Source: Amphritea pacifica
GTDB taxonomy: Bacteria > Pseudomonadota > Gammaproteobacteria > Pseudomonadales > Balneatricaceae
Length of the DNA: 64,000 nucleotides
NCBI RefSeq assembly: GCF_016924145.1
Contig: NZ_JAFFZO010000007.1
Location: forward strand, 1 to 64,000
Direction: 5' to 3'
Positions 53,848 to 61,761 of this stretch are shown in pieces (the first letter of the stretch is position 1; the number at the start of each line of letters is the position of its first letter). The translations under genes and the position numbers were made by a program. The notes below the pieces were generated by a model. That model had not been told where the DNA came from, made no database searches, and saw only the letters and a list, made by a program, of their open reading frames with translations.

Positions 53848-53931
53848 TTCCGGTCGAGAACGGTCGCATTTTATCTCCGGTCACAGTAACACGCCGGATA
53901 ACGTACAGAATCGAAACAGAGAGAGCACTCG

Positions 53932-54786
53932 ATGTCACAACATTCGATCAATGAAACAGTTCTGAGCAAGCAGGTAGAAGACCTGCTGGTTGCACGTAAC
54001 CTGCGTGGCATGAAAACCGTCCAGCCAGCACTTTCCAGCGGCTACTATCTGCGGGCAGCACGCACCCTCTATAAGTGTAAAGGGCATGTCCTGATCGGCA
54101 CCGGATTCCCGGTGGTGGATACCTTTGAAACCGATGGCCCCCTGGGGGCCATTGCACTATACGATGCGCTGGAAAAACTCGGCGCTACGCCGGTCATTGT
54201 CTGCGGTCCGCCGGTCTCTCAGGCGCTGATGGAAAGATATCGTGTCCACGAGATCCGCGTCGGCGAGCACCAGGAACGCACCCTTGAAGCGTTCAAGGCG
54301 CTGTATAACTACAACCCTGATGCGGTGCTGTCGATTGAACGTCCGGGACAGGCTGAAGATGGTGGTTACTACAATATGCGCGGTGAAAGCATCAGCGCCC
54401 GTACAGCCTGCTTCGACACCTTTGTTAACAATGCAAAATGCCCAACCATCGGTATTGGCGATGGTGGCAACGAGATCGGCATGGGCAACATCACCGAAGC
54501 GATTAAGGGACTGGATATCACTCCGGCAGCGACCCGTGTTGATGAGCTTCTGATCGCCGATGTGTCCAACTGGGGTGCCTACGGTCTGATCACCTTCTTC
54601 AGCCTGTGGAGCGGCCGTGACCTGCTGGGTGAAATTGATCCGCTGGCGATCATTGAATATCTGTCAAAACTGGGCAGTGTCGATGGTGTCACCCGCATCA
54701 ACCAACTGACCGAAGATGGCCTGCCGCTGGAAGAGGGCGACAGTGTAATCGCCGGACTCAGGGCGCTGATCGGCTATACAGACTAA
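53932..54786 (+). CDS. DUF4392 protein (D-glutamate cyclase C-terminal-type)
   Basis: A 284-residue protein of the DUF4392 (PF14336) family. The same domain forms the C-terminal part of mammalian D-glutamate cyclase, which turns D-glutamate into 5-oxo-D-proline. Conserved stretches are the glycine-rich LIGTGFPVVDTFETDGPLGAIAL near residue 55, SIERPGQAEDGGYYNMRG near 128, and TIGIGDGGNEIGMGNI near 175. It ends the pxp gene row; DUF1445 at the front supplies the other half of the cyclase. GAGAG precedes the ATG. BIME repeats follow the stop codon. Confidence 0.85.
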   Translation: MSQHSINETVLSKQVEDLLVARNLRGMKTVQPALSSGYYLRAARTLYKCKGHVLIGTGFPVVDTFETDGPLGAIALYDALEKLGATPVIVCGPPVSQALMERYRVHEIRVGEHQERTLEAFKALYNYNPDAVLSIERPGQAEDGGYYNMRGESISARTACFDTFVNNAKCPTIGIGDGGNEIGMGNITEAIKGLDITPAATRVDELLIADVSNWGAYGLITFFSLWSGRDLLGEIDPLAIIEYLSKLGSVDGVTRINQLTEDGLPLEEGDSVIAGLRALIGYTD

Positions 54787-54810
54787 CTTTTTAAAAACGC
54801 CGCCTGGACT

Positions 54811-54904
54811 GTAGGAGCGGCTTCCAGCCGCGATTCTGGTTATCGCCCCTGGAAGGGGCTCCTACAATATAGACTTTTTCGCAGGAGCGGTGTCCAGACG
54901 CGAT
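54811..54904. repeat. REP/BIME cluster (three REP units)
   Basis: Three copies of a palindromic REP-type sequence: GTAGGAGCGG...CCGCGATT (direct, from 54811), its inverted partner ATCGCCCC...GGGGCTCCTAC (54842-54865), and a third, diverged, GCAGGAGCGG...ACGCGAT (54881-54904). Each has the GTAGGAG or CTCCTAC boundary and an inner short hairpin. The pattern matches REP elements of pseudomonads and relatives that are moved by RAYT transposases. No RAYT gene is in the window. It lies between two convergent genes. Confidence 0.82.
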
Positions 54905-54930
54905 AGACCAAACTGTATTTCAAGCCTGAT

Positions 54931-55980
54931 CTATCTCCCCCCTAACACCCCTTTCAGCTGTAACTGATACCCAGAGATATCGCCCAGCGTTTCTGCTACC
55001 CATAGCGGATCATAGTAACTATCGAGATAGCGCTCGCCACCATCACAGATCAGGGTGACCAGCGACCCCTGCTCTCCCCGCTGATGCATCTCCGCCGCCA
55101 GCGTCAGCATGCCCCAGAGATTGGTGCCAGTAGACGCTCCCGCTCTGCGACCACAGTGCTGTTCCAGCCAGAGCATCGCCGCGACCGATGCGCCATCAGG
55201 GACCCGCATCATCCGGTCAATCACCGTTGGTTGAAATGACTCCTCTGCCCGGGGGCGACCGATCCCTTCGATACGGCTTCCCTGCTTTATCTCCAGGCTG
55301 CGATCACCGGTCTGCCAGACATCATAGAAAACCGAATTTTCGGGATCTACCGCAACCAGCGTGGTGTTCAACCCCTTATAGCGAATATAGCGCCCCAGGG
55401 TGGCGGTGGTACCACCGGTACCGGCACTCATCACAATCGCTGCCGGTACCGGATGTGATTCCAGTTTCATCTGCCGGAAGATACTCTCGGCTATATTACT
55501 GTTGCCTCGCCAGTCGGTGGCCCGCTCAGCAAAACGGAACTGATCCATAAAATGGCCATTGCACTCAGCTGCAAGCACTACCGCCGCTTCATGCATCTGC
55601 GTGGGACAATCGACAAAGTGGCACCGGCCACCATAGAACTCAACCTGTCTGATTTTTGCTTTGGCCGTTTTGCGGGGCATAACCGCCACAAAGGGTACAC
55701 CGATCATACGGGCGAAATACGCCTCCGACACCGCAGTACTGCCAGATGATGCCTCAATCACAGTCGTTCCCTGGTTGATCTGACCATTACATAATGCATA
55801 GAGAAACAGGGAGCGGGCCAACCGATGTTTGAGACTTCCGGTAGGATGACTGCTTTCATCTTTCAGGTAGAGATCGATCCCCGCCAGTGCGGGGAGCTCC
55901 AGTTTAATCAGATGGGTGTCGGCTGAGCGCTGTGCATCAGCCTGAATTCTTGCCACTGCCTGTTCGGTCCAGACACTCAT
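54931..55980 (-). CDS. PLP-dependent cysteine synthase-family enzyme, probable cysteine desulfhydrase
   Basis: A 349-residue fold-type II PLP enzyme. LKDESSHPTGSLKHRLAR near residue 40 carries the PLP lysine in SLKHR. VIEASSGSTAVSEAYFA binds the substrate carboxylate, and SAGTGGTTATLGRYIRYK holds the PLP phosphate. It differs from CysK/CysM in the long C-terminal part. It is divergent from a DecR-like gene, and E. coli DecR drives cysteine-degrading enzymes. A cysteine-degrading role is therefore inferred; a cysteine-synthase or related role cannot be excluded. The start at MSVWTEQ was chosen because AGAGAGG precedes it. Confidence 0.78.
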   Translation of the reverse strand: MSVWTEQAVARIQADAQRSADTHLIKLELPALAGIDLYLKDESSHPTGSLKHRLARSLFLYALCNGQINQGTTVIEASSGSTAVSEAYFARMIGVPFVAVMPRKTAKAKIRQVEFYGGRCHFVDCPTQMHEAAVVLAAECNGHFMDQFRFAERATDWRGNSNIAESIFRQMKLESHPVPAAIVMSAGTGGTTATLGRYIRYKGLNTTLVAVDPENSVFYDVWQTGDRSLEIKQGSRIEGIGRPRAEESFQPTVIDRMMRVPDGASVAAMLWLEQHCGRRAGASTGTNLWGMLTLAAEMHQRGEQGSLVTLICDGGERYLDSYYDPLWVAETLGDISGYQLQLKGVLGGR

Positions 55981-56119
55981 GAAAGCCTCTCTTTTAATCA
56001 ACAATTAATGGAGACAGTATACGTATGCAGGCAGAGATATTTTTTGCTTTCTGCTGGATAAAAAAGAGAATTTATAGAATAATTTTATCTATAATCTAAA
56101 AAAATAAGATAATTTTTCC

Positions 56120-56581
56120 ATGGATTCGATAGATAAGAAGATTCTCAATCTGCTACAACAGGATATTACCCTGCCGGTAGCGGAAATAGCTGAACGGGTT
56201 AACCTTTCGACAACCCCCTGCTGGAAGCGCATCAAACGCCTGGAAGAGAACGGCGTCATCAAAGCCCGGGTGGCCCTGCTCGACAGCGCCAAAGTAGGCG
56301 CAGGGGTCTCCGTATTTGTCCATATAAAAACCCAGCAACATGAAGAGCAGTGGTTAACGCGTTTTGCGCACTCAATAAGCCGGTTCGATGAAGTGATGGA
56401 GTGCTACCGGATGGCTGGCGAGTGGGACTATCTGCTGCGGGTAGCGACCCGGGATATCGAATCCTTCGACCGTTTCTATAAAAAGCTGATCAGTGAAGTC
56501 GATGGCCTGACCGATGTTACCTCGAGTTTTGCGATGGAAGAGATCAAATTTTCCACCCGACTGCCACTGTCCAACTGCTAA
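56120..56581 (+). CDS. Lrp/AsnC-family regulator, DecR-like
   Basis: A 153-residue regulator with an N-terminal HTH (LPVAEIAERVNLSTTPCWKRIKRLEENGVI) and a C-terminal ligand-binding RAM domain. It is very similar to E. coli DecR (YbaO), including STTPCWKR, MAGEWDYL and VTSSFAMEEIK. DecR activates cysteine-detoxifying genes in response to cysteine. Here the gene is divergent from the PLP enzyme with 139 bp between, an AT-rich region suited to dual promoters and operators. Ligand and target are inferences from that similarity. Confidence 0.85.
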   Translation: MDSIDKKILNLLQQDITLPVAEIAERVNLSTTPCWKRIKRLEENGVIKARVALLDSAKVGAGVSVFVHIKTQQHEEQWLTRFAHSISRFDEVMECYRMAGEWDYLLRVATRDIESFDRFYKKLISEVDGLTDVTSSFAMEEIKFSTRLPLSNC

Positions 56582-56678
56582 CCGGTGAAGCACTATCGAA
56601 GCCTGCAACAAAATCCAGACTTCTATGTAAAACGCAGCTCCTATATAGTGACACCAATATCTGCTGAGCCCTGCAACT

Positions 56679-57563
56679 ATGCGCCTGAGAAACCTTAACA
56701 CCTTTGTCAAAGTAGCCCGCCTGGGGAGTTTTCATGCCGCAGCCCAGCAGTTGCATGCCACTCAGCCTGCGATCTCAGCCCGAATCCATGCCCTGGAAGA
56801 GGAACTGGGAGCACAGCTGTTTATCCGGGATAAGAGTGGCACCCGGCTCTCCGCCCGGGGCGTTCAGCTTCTGCCTTACGCGGAGAAACTTCTGGCAATC
56901 AGTCAGGAGATGAAACAGCAGATCTCCGATGAAAACCCGCAGAAGGGTACCCTGCGGATCGGTATCACAGACACGCTGGCACACCTCTATCTGGCCCCCC
57001 TTTTGCAGCACTGGCAACAACAACATCCGCTGATGTCATTCGAGCTGATCAGCGATGTCACGCTGACGCTGATGCGTCAGCTACAGGAGCACGAACTCGA
57101 TCTGGCGTTGATGGTTGCGGGGCACAGCAACCTGCCAGAACTGGTGACAGAGCCGCTGTGCAGCTATCCTCAGCACTGGGTTGCAACCCCTCAGAGGCTG
57201 ACTGATAACCCGGTCAATAGCATCGCCGAGCTGGGACGCTCCCCGATCCTCAGTTTTCCCCGGGACACCCGCCCCTGGGATTACCTTCAGCAACTGTTCC
57301 GGCCGCTGGAGGAAACACCGGTATTTCATACCTGTAGTTCGGTGGCAAACCTGCTGACTCTCACGCTTGAAGGGGCAGGCGTAGCACTGCTGCCCGAACC
57401 GGTGCTCCGTACTCATCTGCAGCAGGGACGACTGACAATATTCAGCCCCGGTCCGCAACCGCCGGAACTGGCATTTTGCGCCTGTTGGCGACTGGATGAT
57501 GACAGAATTCTGCCCCAGCTATTGGCCAAAAGTGGCCGGGAAATCATTATCAGACGGACATAA
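56679..57563 (+). CDS. LysR-family transcriptional regulator
   Basis: A 294-residue LysR-type regulator. The winged HTH is in LNTFVKVARLGSFHAAAQQLHATQPAISARIHALEEELGAQLF near the N-terminus. The effector domain (about 90-290) is typical, with GTLRIGITDTLAHLYLAPLL at its start. It follows the DecR-like gene by 97 bp and lies upstream of an AT-rich gene-free region. No target can be named; possible targets are its neighbours, including the D-amino acid aminotransferase. Confidence 0.85.
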   Translation: MRLRNLNTFVKVARLGSFHAAAQQLHATQPAISARIHALEEELGAQLFIRDKSGTRLSARGVQLLPYAEKLLAISQEMKQQISDENPQKGTLRIGITDTLAHLYLAPLLQHWQQQHPLMSFELISDVTLTLMRQLQEHELDLALMVAGHSNLPELVTEPLCSYPQHWVATPQRLTDNPVNSIAELGRSPILSFPRDTRPWDYLQQLFRPLEETPVFHTCSSVANLLTLTLEGAGVALLPEPVLRTHLQQGRLTIFSPGPQPPELAFCACWRLDDDRILPQLLAKSGREIIIRRT

Positions 57564-57953
57564 GCGCTGAATGGACGGGCAACCCACCCCATAACAACCA
57601 CAGGATTTATAGCTAAAAATATAAAAATATCAATATTAAACCCTGAAATTTATACAATATCAGATTATTATTCTTATCTTTTTCCAGCTATTGCAACTAT
57701 TCCACTTTTCTAAGAAACTGCGATCAACTCAAAAAGTAAGATTGTCGTAAATTATCAGCCCATAGCCATAAGCCCGGCCTGGTTAACGGCACAATCTCAT
57801 GACCCGGGAACTGCCCTCAGATCGATTGAGGATTTTTTTTGCAGCCCCCCGTGTTAATTAATTCGGACCCTCGCAATACAACTATACTGTCTTTGGTGTA
57901 TCACCTGTGACAGCTTGTCGGCAGAGTCCATAATACGTTTAAGGAAGGTTAAT
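57564..57953. other. Gene-free, AT-rich region before the D-amino acid aminotransferase
   Basis: About 390 bp without a coding signal. The part from 57600 to 57760 is very AT-rich (runs such as AAAATATAAAAATATC), unlike its surroundings, and could bind H-NS-like proteins or carry UP elements. Near 57815-57840 is a weak hairpin CCTCA-N7-TGAGG followed by eight T residues. TATACT at 57882-57887 is a plausible -10 for the aminotransferase. Confidence 0.5.
57815..57840 (+). terminator. Weak hairpin with T-run upstream of dat
   Basis: A 5-bp stem CCTCA/TGAGG followed by ATTTTTTTT. It could end rightward transcription from the lysR side, or attenuate a longer dat leader if a promoter exists upstream. 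Confidence 0.4.
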
Positions 57954-58817
57954 ATGAGCATTGCTTACCTGAATGGCGAATACCTGCCACTAGAAGAAGC
58001 CCGCATCTCCCCACTGGATCGCGGCTTCCTGTTTGGTGACGGTATCTACGAAGTTATTCCATACTACAACGGTAAATCTGTAGGTCTGATGCCTCATATC
58101 AACCGTATGATCAATGGTCTGGCTGCCATTGAAATCAAAAACAACCACACAGCAGACGAGTGGAAAACCCTGCTGGACGATCTGATTGCCAAAAACAGCG
58201 ATCAGGGCGAAAATCTGGGGGTCTACGTTCACGTTTCCCGTGGCACAGACACTAAGCGTTACCACGCTTATCCGGAAGGTGTAGAGCCGACAATTTTCTG
58301 CTTTACCTTTGCTATCAAAGACCCTGAACCGGTTGATCGTACCAGGGTGCATCAGTACAGCATGATCTCAACTGAAGATCTGCGCTGGCAGCGTTGTCAC
58401 ATCAAGTCGACCGCCCTGCTGGGTAACGTTATCCACTTTCAGGAAGGTTACTCTACCGGCAACGACGAAGCGCTGCTGTACAATGCCAAAGGCGAGTTAA
58501 CTGAAGGCAGCTCCTGCAACGCTTTCATCGTAAAGGATGGCGTCATCATCACACCGATTCAGGACAACCAGATCCTGCCAGGTATCACCCGTCGCATCAT
58601 CATCGACAGCATCAAAGCGGACGGCTCTCTGAAAATTGAAGAGCGTACCGTAACCATGGATGAAGTGCGCAACGCAGATGAACTGTGGATCACCTCCTCT
58701 TCGAAAGAGATTGCGCCGGTGACTAAACTGGATGGCAAGCCTGTCGGCAACGGCGAAGTTGGCGAAATCTGGGAAAAAGCGTTCCAGATTTACACTGCAT
58801 CTAAGTTTGATTTCTGA
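57954..58817 (+). CDS. dat: D-amino acid aminotransferase
   Basis: PLP fold-type IV aminotransferase, 287 residues. It interconverts D-alanine plus 2-oxoglutarate and pyruvate plus D-glutamate. Evidence is SIAYLNGEYLPLEEARISPLDRGFLFGDGIYEVIPYYNG at the start, the PLP lysine in RCHIKSTALLGNV near residue 145, and LTEGSSCNAFIV with the phosphate-binding ITRRIIID region. The tyrosine and arginine pattern fits the D-amino acid enzymes rather than IlvE, though the family is close. The ATG at 57954 has AAGGAAGG upstream. It lies 3.2 kb from the D-glutamate cyclase-type genes. Confidence 0.87.
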   Translation: MSIAYLNGEYLPLEEARISPLDRGFLFGDGIYEVIPYYNGKSVGLMPHINRMINGLAAIEIKNNHTADEWKTLLDDLIAKNSDQGENLGVYVHVSRGTDTKRYHAYPEGVEPTIFCFTFAIKDPEPVDRTRVHQYSMISTEDLRWQRCHIKSTALLGNVIHFQEGYSTGNDEALLYNAKGELTEGSSCNAFIVKDGVIITPIQDNQILPGITRRIIIDSIKADGSLKIEERTVTMDEVRNADELWITSSSKEIAPVTKLDGKPVGNGEVGEIWEKAFQIYTASKFDF

Positions 58818-58835
58818 TTCAGTCAGACAACGCTT

Positions 58836-58863
58836 AAAAACGCACCCAACCGGTGCGTTTTTT
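58836..58863. terminator. Bidirectional terminator after dat
   Basis: AAAACGCACC and GGTGCGTTTT pair around a short loop, with six T residues after. It lies between dat and the convergent kinase gene. Confidence 0.8.
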
Positions 58864-58882
58864 ATGCCTTAAAGCGAGTAGT

Positions 58883-59395
58883 TTACTGCCCGATAAGACG
58901 CCTGACAGCCGCTTCCGCACTGACCAGCCGCTGTGCGCCCCAGCCTTCGACTATTTCAAAAGGGCGATTGAGCCGCTGAATCTCCAACAGATGACGCTCA
59001 TAGAGCCGCTCCCGGTCATCCGGGTTTTGCCGCAGGGGATCAGGTTCCCAGGGAAGATCAGGTTTACATACCAGATACACATGGGATGACTCCTGAGCGA
59101 TCCCGGCACTGATAATCGGGGGACAGCAACCAAACACCTCTTCAGCCCAGATCTTATAATTGATCAGATCCGTATCAAAAATCCCCAGCGGAGCTGCACA
59201 ACTCACTTCACGCTGCTGATATTGCCGATGCATCACACTCAAACGGCTCAGCAACTCAAGATCATACTCCGGCCCATGCTGCTCAAGATAATAACGAGCA
59301 TACTCAAGGGCAAAGGGCAGATTCAACAGTCTGGCCAGATGTTCAGTCAGCGTGCTTTTAGCGGACGACTCCGCCCCCGTTATCACAATCCGCAC
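58883..59395 (-). CDS. NadR-like nicotinamide riboside kinase (AAA ATPase)
   Basis: A 170-residue P-loop protein. Walker A reads GAESSAKSTL near residue 7, the form used by the ribosylnicotinamide kinase domain of NadR; the FDTDLINYKIWAEEVFG segment near 75 and the closing arginine-rich DDRERLYERHLLEI also match. It lacks NadR's HTH and adenylyltransferase domains. The start is GTG, overlapping the pnuC stop codon by one base (TAGTG). With PnuC it would phosphorylate imported nicotinamide riboside, driving uptake. Confidence 0.82.
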   Translation of the reverse strand: MRIVITGAESSAKSTLTEHLARLLNLPFALEYARYYLEQHGPEYDLELLSRLSVMHRQYQQREVSCAAPLGIFDTDLINYKIWAEEVFGCCPPIISAGIAQESSHVYLVCKPDLPWEPDPLRQNPDDRERLYERHLLEIQRLNRPFEIVEGWGAQRLVSAEAAVRRLIGQ

Positions 59396-60054
59396 TAACT
59401 ATTTCCAGCGACAGCAAGCGCTAACCGCTGCGACCTGTGCCATTGAATCCAGCCATAGATCCCCAGTCCCAGAAAGATGGCGTATTGGAATGAATAGATC
59501 GGCGCTGCTTTAATCCAGTAGATGTAGATACCCAGCACATTGACAATGCACCAGCCGACCCAGTTCTCCATCCGTTTACGGGCCTGAAGAAACTGAGCAA
59601 AAAAACTTAACACGGTGGTCACTGAATCCAGCCATAACAGCGAAGGCTGGGGTATCCAGCTAACCTTTTCAGCTAACAGAGAGATACCCAGTCCCCACCC
59701 GAGAATAGCAAGTGTAACGATAACAACCAGTAACTGTTGCTGTCTCTGCGACAACCATTGCGGCACAAACGCTCCCTGCTCTACTGCAGCCCCTCGTTTG
59801 ATCCACACCATCCAGCAGTACAGCTGAATCGGAATATAGGAAAGATAGAGGATGCCATCAGACAGCAGTTGCCATTCGGTTATCGCCAGCCAGGCGGAGA
59901 TAGACGCCCAGAGGATACCCAGCGGCCAGCCGAGAATGTTTTGCCGGGCAATCAGAATCACCCCAAGGATGGCACTGACGGTGGCAATAATCTCCAGGGG
60001 AGTACTGCCAAACAGTTGCAACCACTGGATTGAAGCCAGAATATTATTTTCCAT
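59395..60054 (-). CDS. pnuC: Nicotinamide riboside transporter PnuC
   Basis: A 219-residue inner-membrane protein with about seven helices, the PnuC fold, which moves nicotinamide riboside by facilitated diffusion. Family parts include GVILIARQNILGWPLGILWASISAWLAI near residue 32, LSYIPIQLYCWMVWIK near 70, and ENWVGWCIVNVLGIYIYWIKAAPIYSFQYAIFLGLGIYGWIQW near the end. No clear ribosome site precedes the ATG. It is translationally coupled to the NadR-like gene. No NAD-related riboswitch was recognised upstream. Confidence 0.88.
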   Translation of the reverse strand: MENNILASIQWLQLFGSTPLEIIATVSAILGVILIARQNILGWPLGILWASISAWLAITEWQLLSDGILYLSYIPIQLYCWMVWIKRGAAVEQGAFVPQWLSQRQQQLLVVIVTLAILGWGLGISLLAEKVSWIPQPSLLWLDSVTTVLSFFAQFLQARKRMENWVGWCIVNVLGIYIYWIKAAPIYSFQYAIFLGLGIYGWIQWHRSQRLALAVAGNS

Positions 60055-60162
60055 AACGCTGTTTCATATTTTCCATGAGACAGAAAGTGACACTATTTTT
60101 ACCGGAGCACACTATACCCCAGGTCGGGGCACAATAGGACAGTCAGTTACCCGCCTGACAGC

Positions 60163-60189
60163 AAAACGCCTGCACATAGCAGGCGTTTT
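60163..60189. terminator. Bidirectional terminator after the old yellow enzyme gene
   Basis: AAAACGCCTGC and GCAGGCGTTTT pair around a 5-nt loop (ACATA), giving a GC-rich stem with T-runs on both strands. Confidence 0.8.
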
Positions 60190-60205
60190 CACTACGACTG
60201 ACCTG

Positions 60206-61258
60206 TTAGCCAAGCGCGGGATAATCGGTATAACCCTCAGCCCCCGGACCGTAGAACAGTTCGAAACGCGGTGGATTCAGTTCAGCATCCTGTTGCAGTC
60301 GTGTTGGCAGATCAGGGTTAGCAATAAAGGGAATCCCAAATGCCACAGCATCCGCTTTACCTTCCGCCAGCCACTGATTCGCCTGCGCTTTGGTGAACTT
60401 CTCATTCGCGATCACCGGGCCACCAAACAACCGCTTTAAATAGGGCGTCAGACTGTCGTCCCCCTCCAGCTCGCGCGTTGAGATAAATGCGATACCTCGC
60501 TTACCCAGTTCAGAGGCGACATAACCAAAGGTCTCCCGTGGATTCGAGTCGCCCATATCGTGGGCATCCATCCGGGGTGCCAGATGTACAGCAACCCGAT
60601 CTTTACCCCAGACATCGATACAGGCGTCGGTCACTTCCAGCATCAGACGGGCACGGTTTTCCAGCGAGCCGCCATACTCATCATTCCGCAGATTCGTTTT
60701 ATCCTGCAGAAACTGGTCCAGCAGATAGCCGTTGGCACCGTGAATATGTACACCATCGAAACCTGCTGCCCTGGCATTAGCCGCGCCCTGACGAAAGGCT
60801 TCGACAATCTCTTTGATCTCATCCAGAGTCAGTGCCCGGGGCTCAACATACACTTTTGGGGGGCGCACCAGGCTAACATTGCCTTCGGGTCTTACTGCAC
60901 TGGGAGCAACGGGCAGTTCACCGTTCAGATACACAGGATCAGAGATACGGCCGACATGCCATAACTGCAGAAAGATCAGACCTCCCGCCTGATGTACCGC
61001 ATCGGTTACCTGTTTCCAGCCTTCTACCTGTGGCTCAGACCAGATACCGGGAGTATCAGGATAACCGACACCCATCGGCGTGACGGAGGTTGCTTCAGCC
61101 AGAATCAGACCAGCACTGCTTCGCTGAGCATAATATTCTGCCATCAGCGCGTTTGGCACCCGGCCTTCATCAGCCCGGCAACGGGTTAAGGGTGCCATGA
61201 CAATACGGTTTTTCAGGGTCAGATCACCCAGGGTCAGAGAATCAAATAGGGTTGGCAT
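60206..61258 (-). CDS. Old yellow enzyme-family alkene reductase (NemA-like)
   Basis: FMN-dependent flavoprotein of 350 residues, reducing activated alkenes or nitro compounds with NADPH. FMN-site parts: RIVMAPLTRCRADEGRVPN near residue 18, then EATSVTPMGVGYPDTPGIWSEPQVEGW, QLWHVGRISDPVYLNGELPVAPSA, and GVHIHGANGYLLDQFLQDKTNLRNDEYGG near 175. The motif HGANGYLLDQF carries the conserved His/Asn pair. GGAGG precedes the ATG. It is co-transcribed with an upstream ArsR gene (25-bp gap), as is common for NemA-type detoxification genes. Confidence 0.9.
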   Translation of the reverse strand: MPTLFDSLTLGDLTLKNRIVMAPLTRCRADEGRVPNALMAEYYAQRSSAGLILAEATSVTPMGVGYPDTPGIWSEPQVEGWKQVTDAVHQAGGLIFLQLWHVGRISDPVYLNGELPVAPSAVRPEGNVSLVRPPKVYVEPRALTLDEIKEIVEAFRQGAANARAAGFDGVHIHGANGYLLDQFLQDKTNLRNDEYGGSLENRARLMLEVTDACIDVWGKDRVAVHLAPRMDAHDMGDSNPRETFGYVASELGKRGIAFISTRELEGDDSLTPYLKRLFGGPVIANEKFTKAQANQWLAEGKADAVAFGIPFIANPDLPTRLQQDAELNPPRFELFYGPGAEGYTDYPALG

Positions 61259-61283
61259 CGGTACCTCCTGTTAATGCTTGCGC

Positions 61284-61589
61284 TTATAGTTGCTCGTGCA
61301 GACGTGTGAGAAATTGCTGAATCACCGCTTCATTGCGCGTGAAAAAATTCCACTGCCCTACTTTCTTGCTGCTGATAAAACCAGCACGTTGCAGGGTTGC
61401 CAGATGGGCTGAAATCGTAGACTGAGACAAGCCGGCCTTCTGATCGATCATACCGGCACAGACTCCAAAGCTCAGTGGGTGCTGCTGATCGGCAAAAAAC
61501 AGCTCCGGTTGTTTCAGCCAGTGCAAAATATCCCGACGCACCGGATGCGACAGGGCCTTGATCATCTCATCAAGTTCAGCAGAGCTCAT
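61284..61589 (-). CDS. ArsR-family regulator of the old yellow enzyme gene
   Basis: A 101-residue winged-helix repressor. IKALSHPVRRDILHWLKQPELFF opens it, and GLSQSTISAHLATLQRAGFISSKKVGQWNFFTRNEAVI is the DNA-binding helix and wing. One cysteine (Cys44, in FGVCAGMID) is present, and no typical ArsR metal-site pair (CxC) is seen, so it may sense an electrophile through that cysteine rather than a metal. AAGGAG precedes the ATG. It is the first gene of the arsR-nemA operon, downstream of a perfect palindrome. Confidence 0.85.
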   Translation of the reverse strand: MSSAELDEMIKALSHPVRRDILHWLKQPELFFADQQHPLSFGVCAGMIDQKAGLSQSTISAHLATLQRAGFISSKKVGQWNFFTRNEAVIQQFLTRLHEQL

Positions 61590-61620
61590 AGCACTCCTTA
61601 ATTCAGCATTTATATATCTC

Positions 61621-61634
61621 TATATCGCGATATA
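61621..61634 (-). promoter_or_regulatory. Probable ArsR operator
   Basis: TATATCGCGATATA is a perfect 14-bp palindrome 32 bp upstream of the arsR start codon, within an AT-rich promoter region. ArsR proteins bind such 12-2-12 type dyads; a weaker CGAAATATAG...half-site lies beside it. Confidence 0.68.
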
Positions 61635-61761
61635 ACGAAATATAGTTCGTTCTCGTCCAATATACAACGATTATCCTGCAACACTTACTCGCCCTCTGTC
61701 ATTTACACCGGGAGAATAATGGCAGAGTTTGTTAGCATAGTAATAAGAATTCCACCCCAAA

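Noticed and set aside
60055-60162. Riboswitch upstream of pnuC
   Set aside because: No recognisable NAD-, thiamine- or preQ-type core; nothing beyond weak stems.
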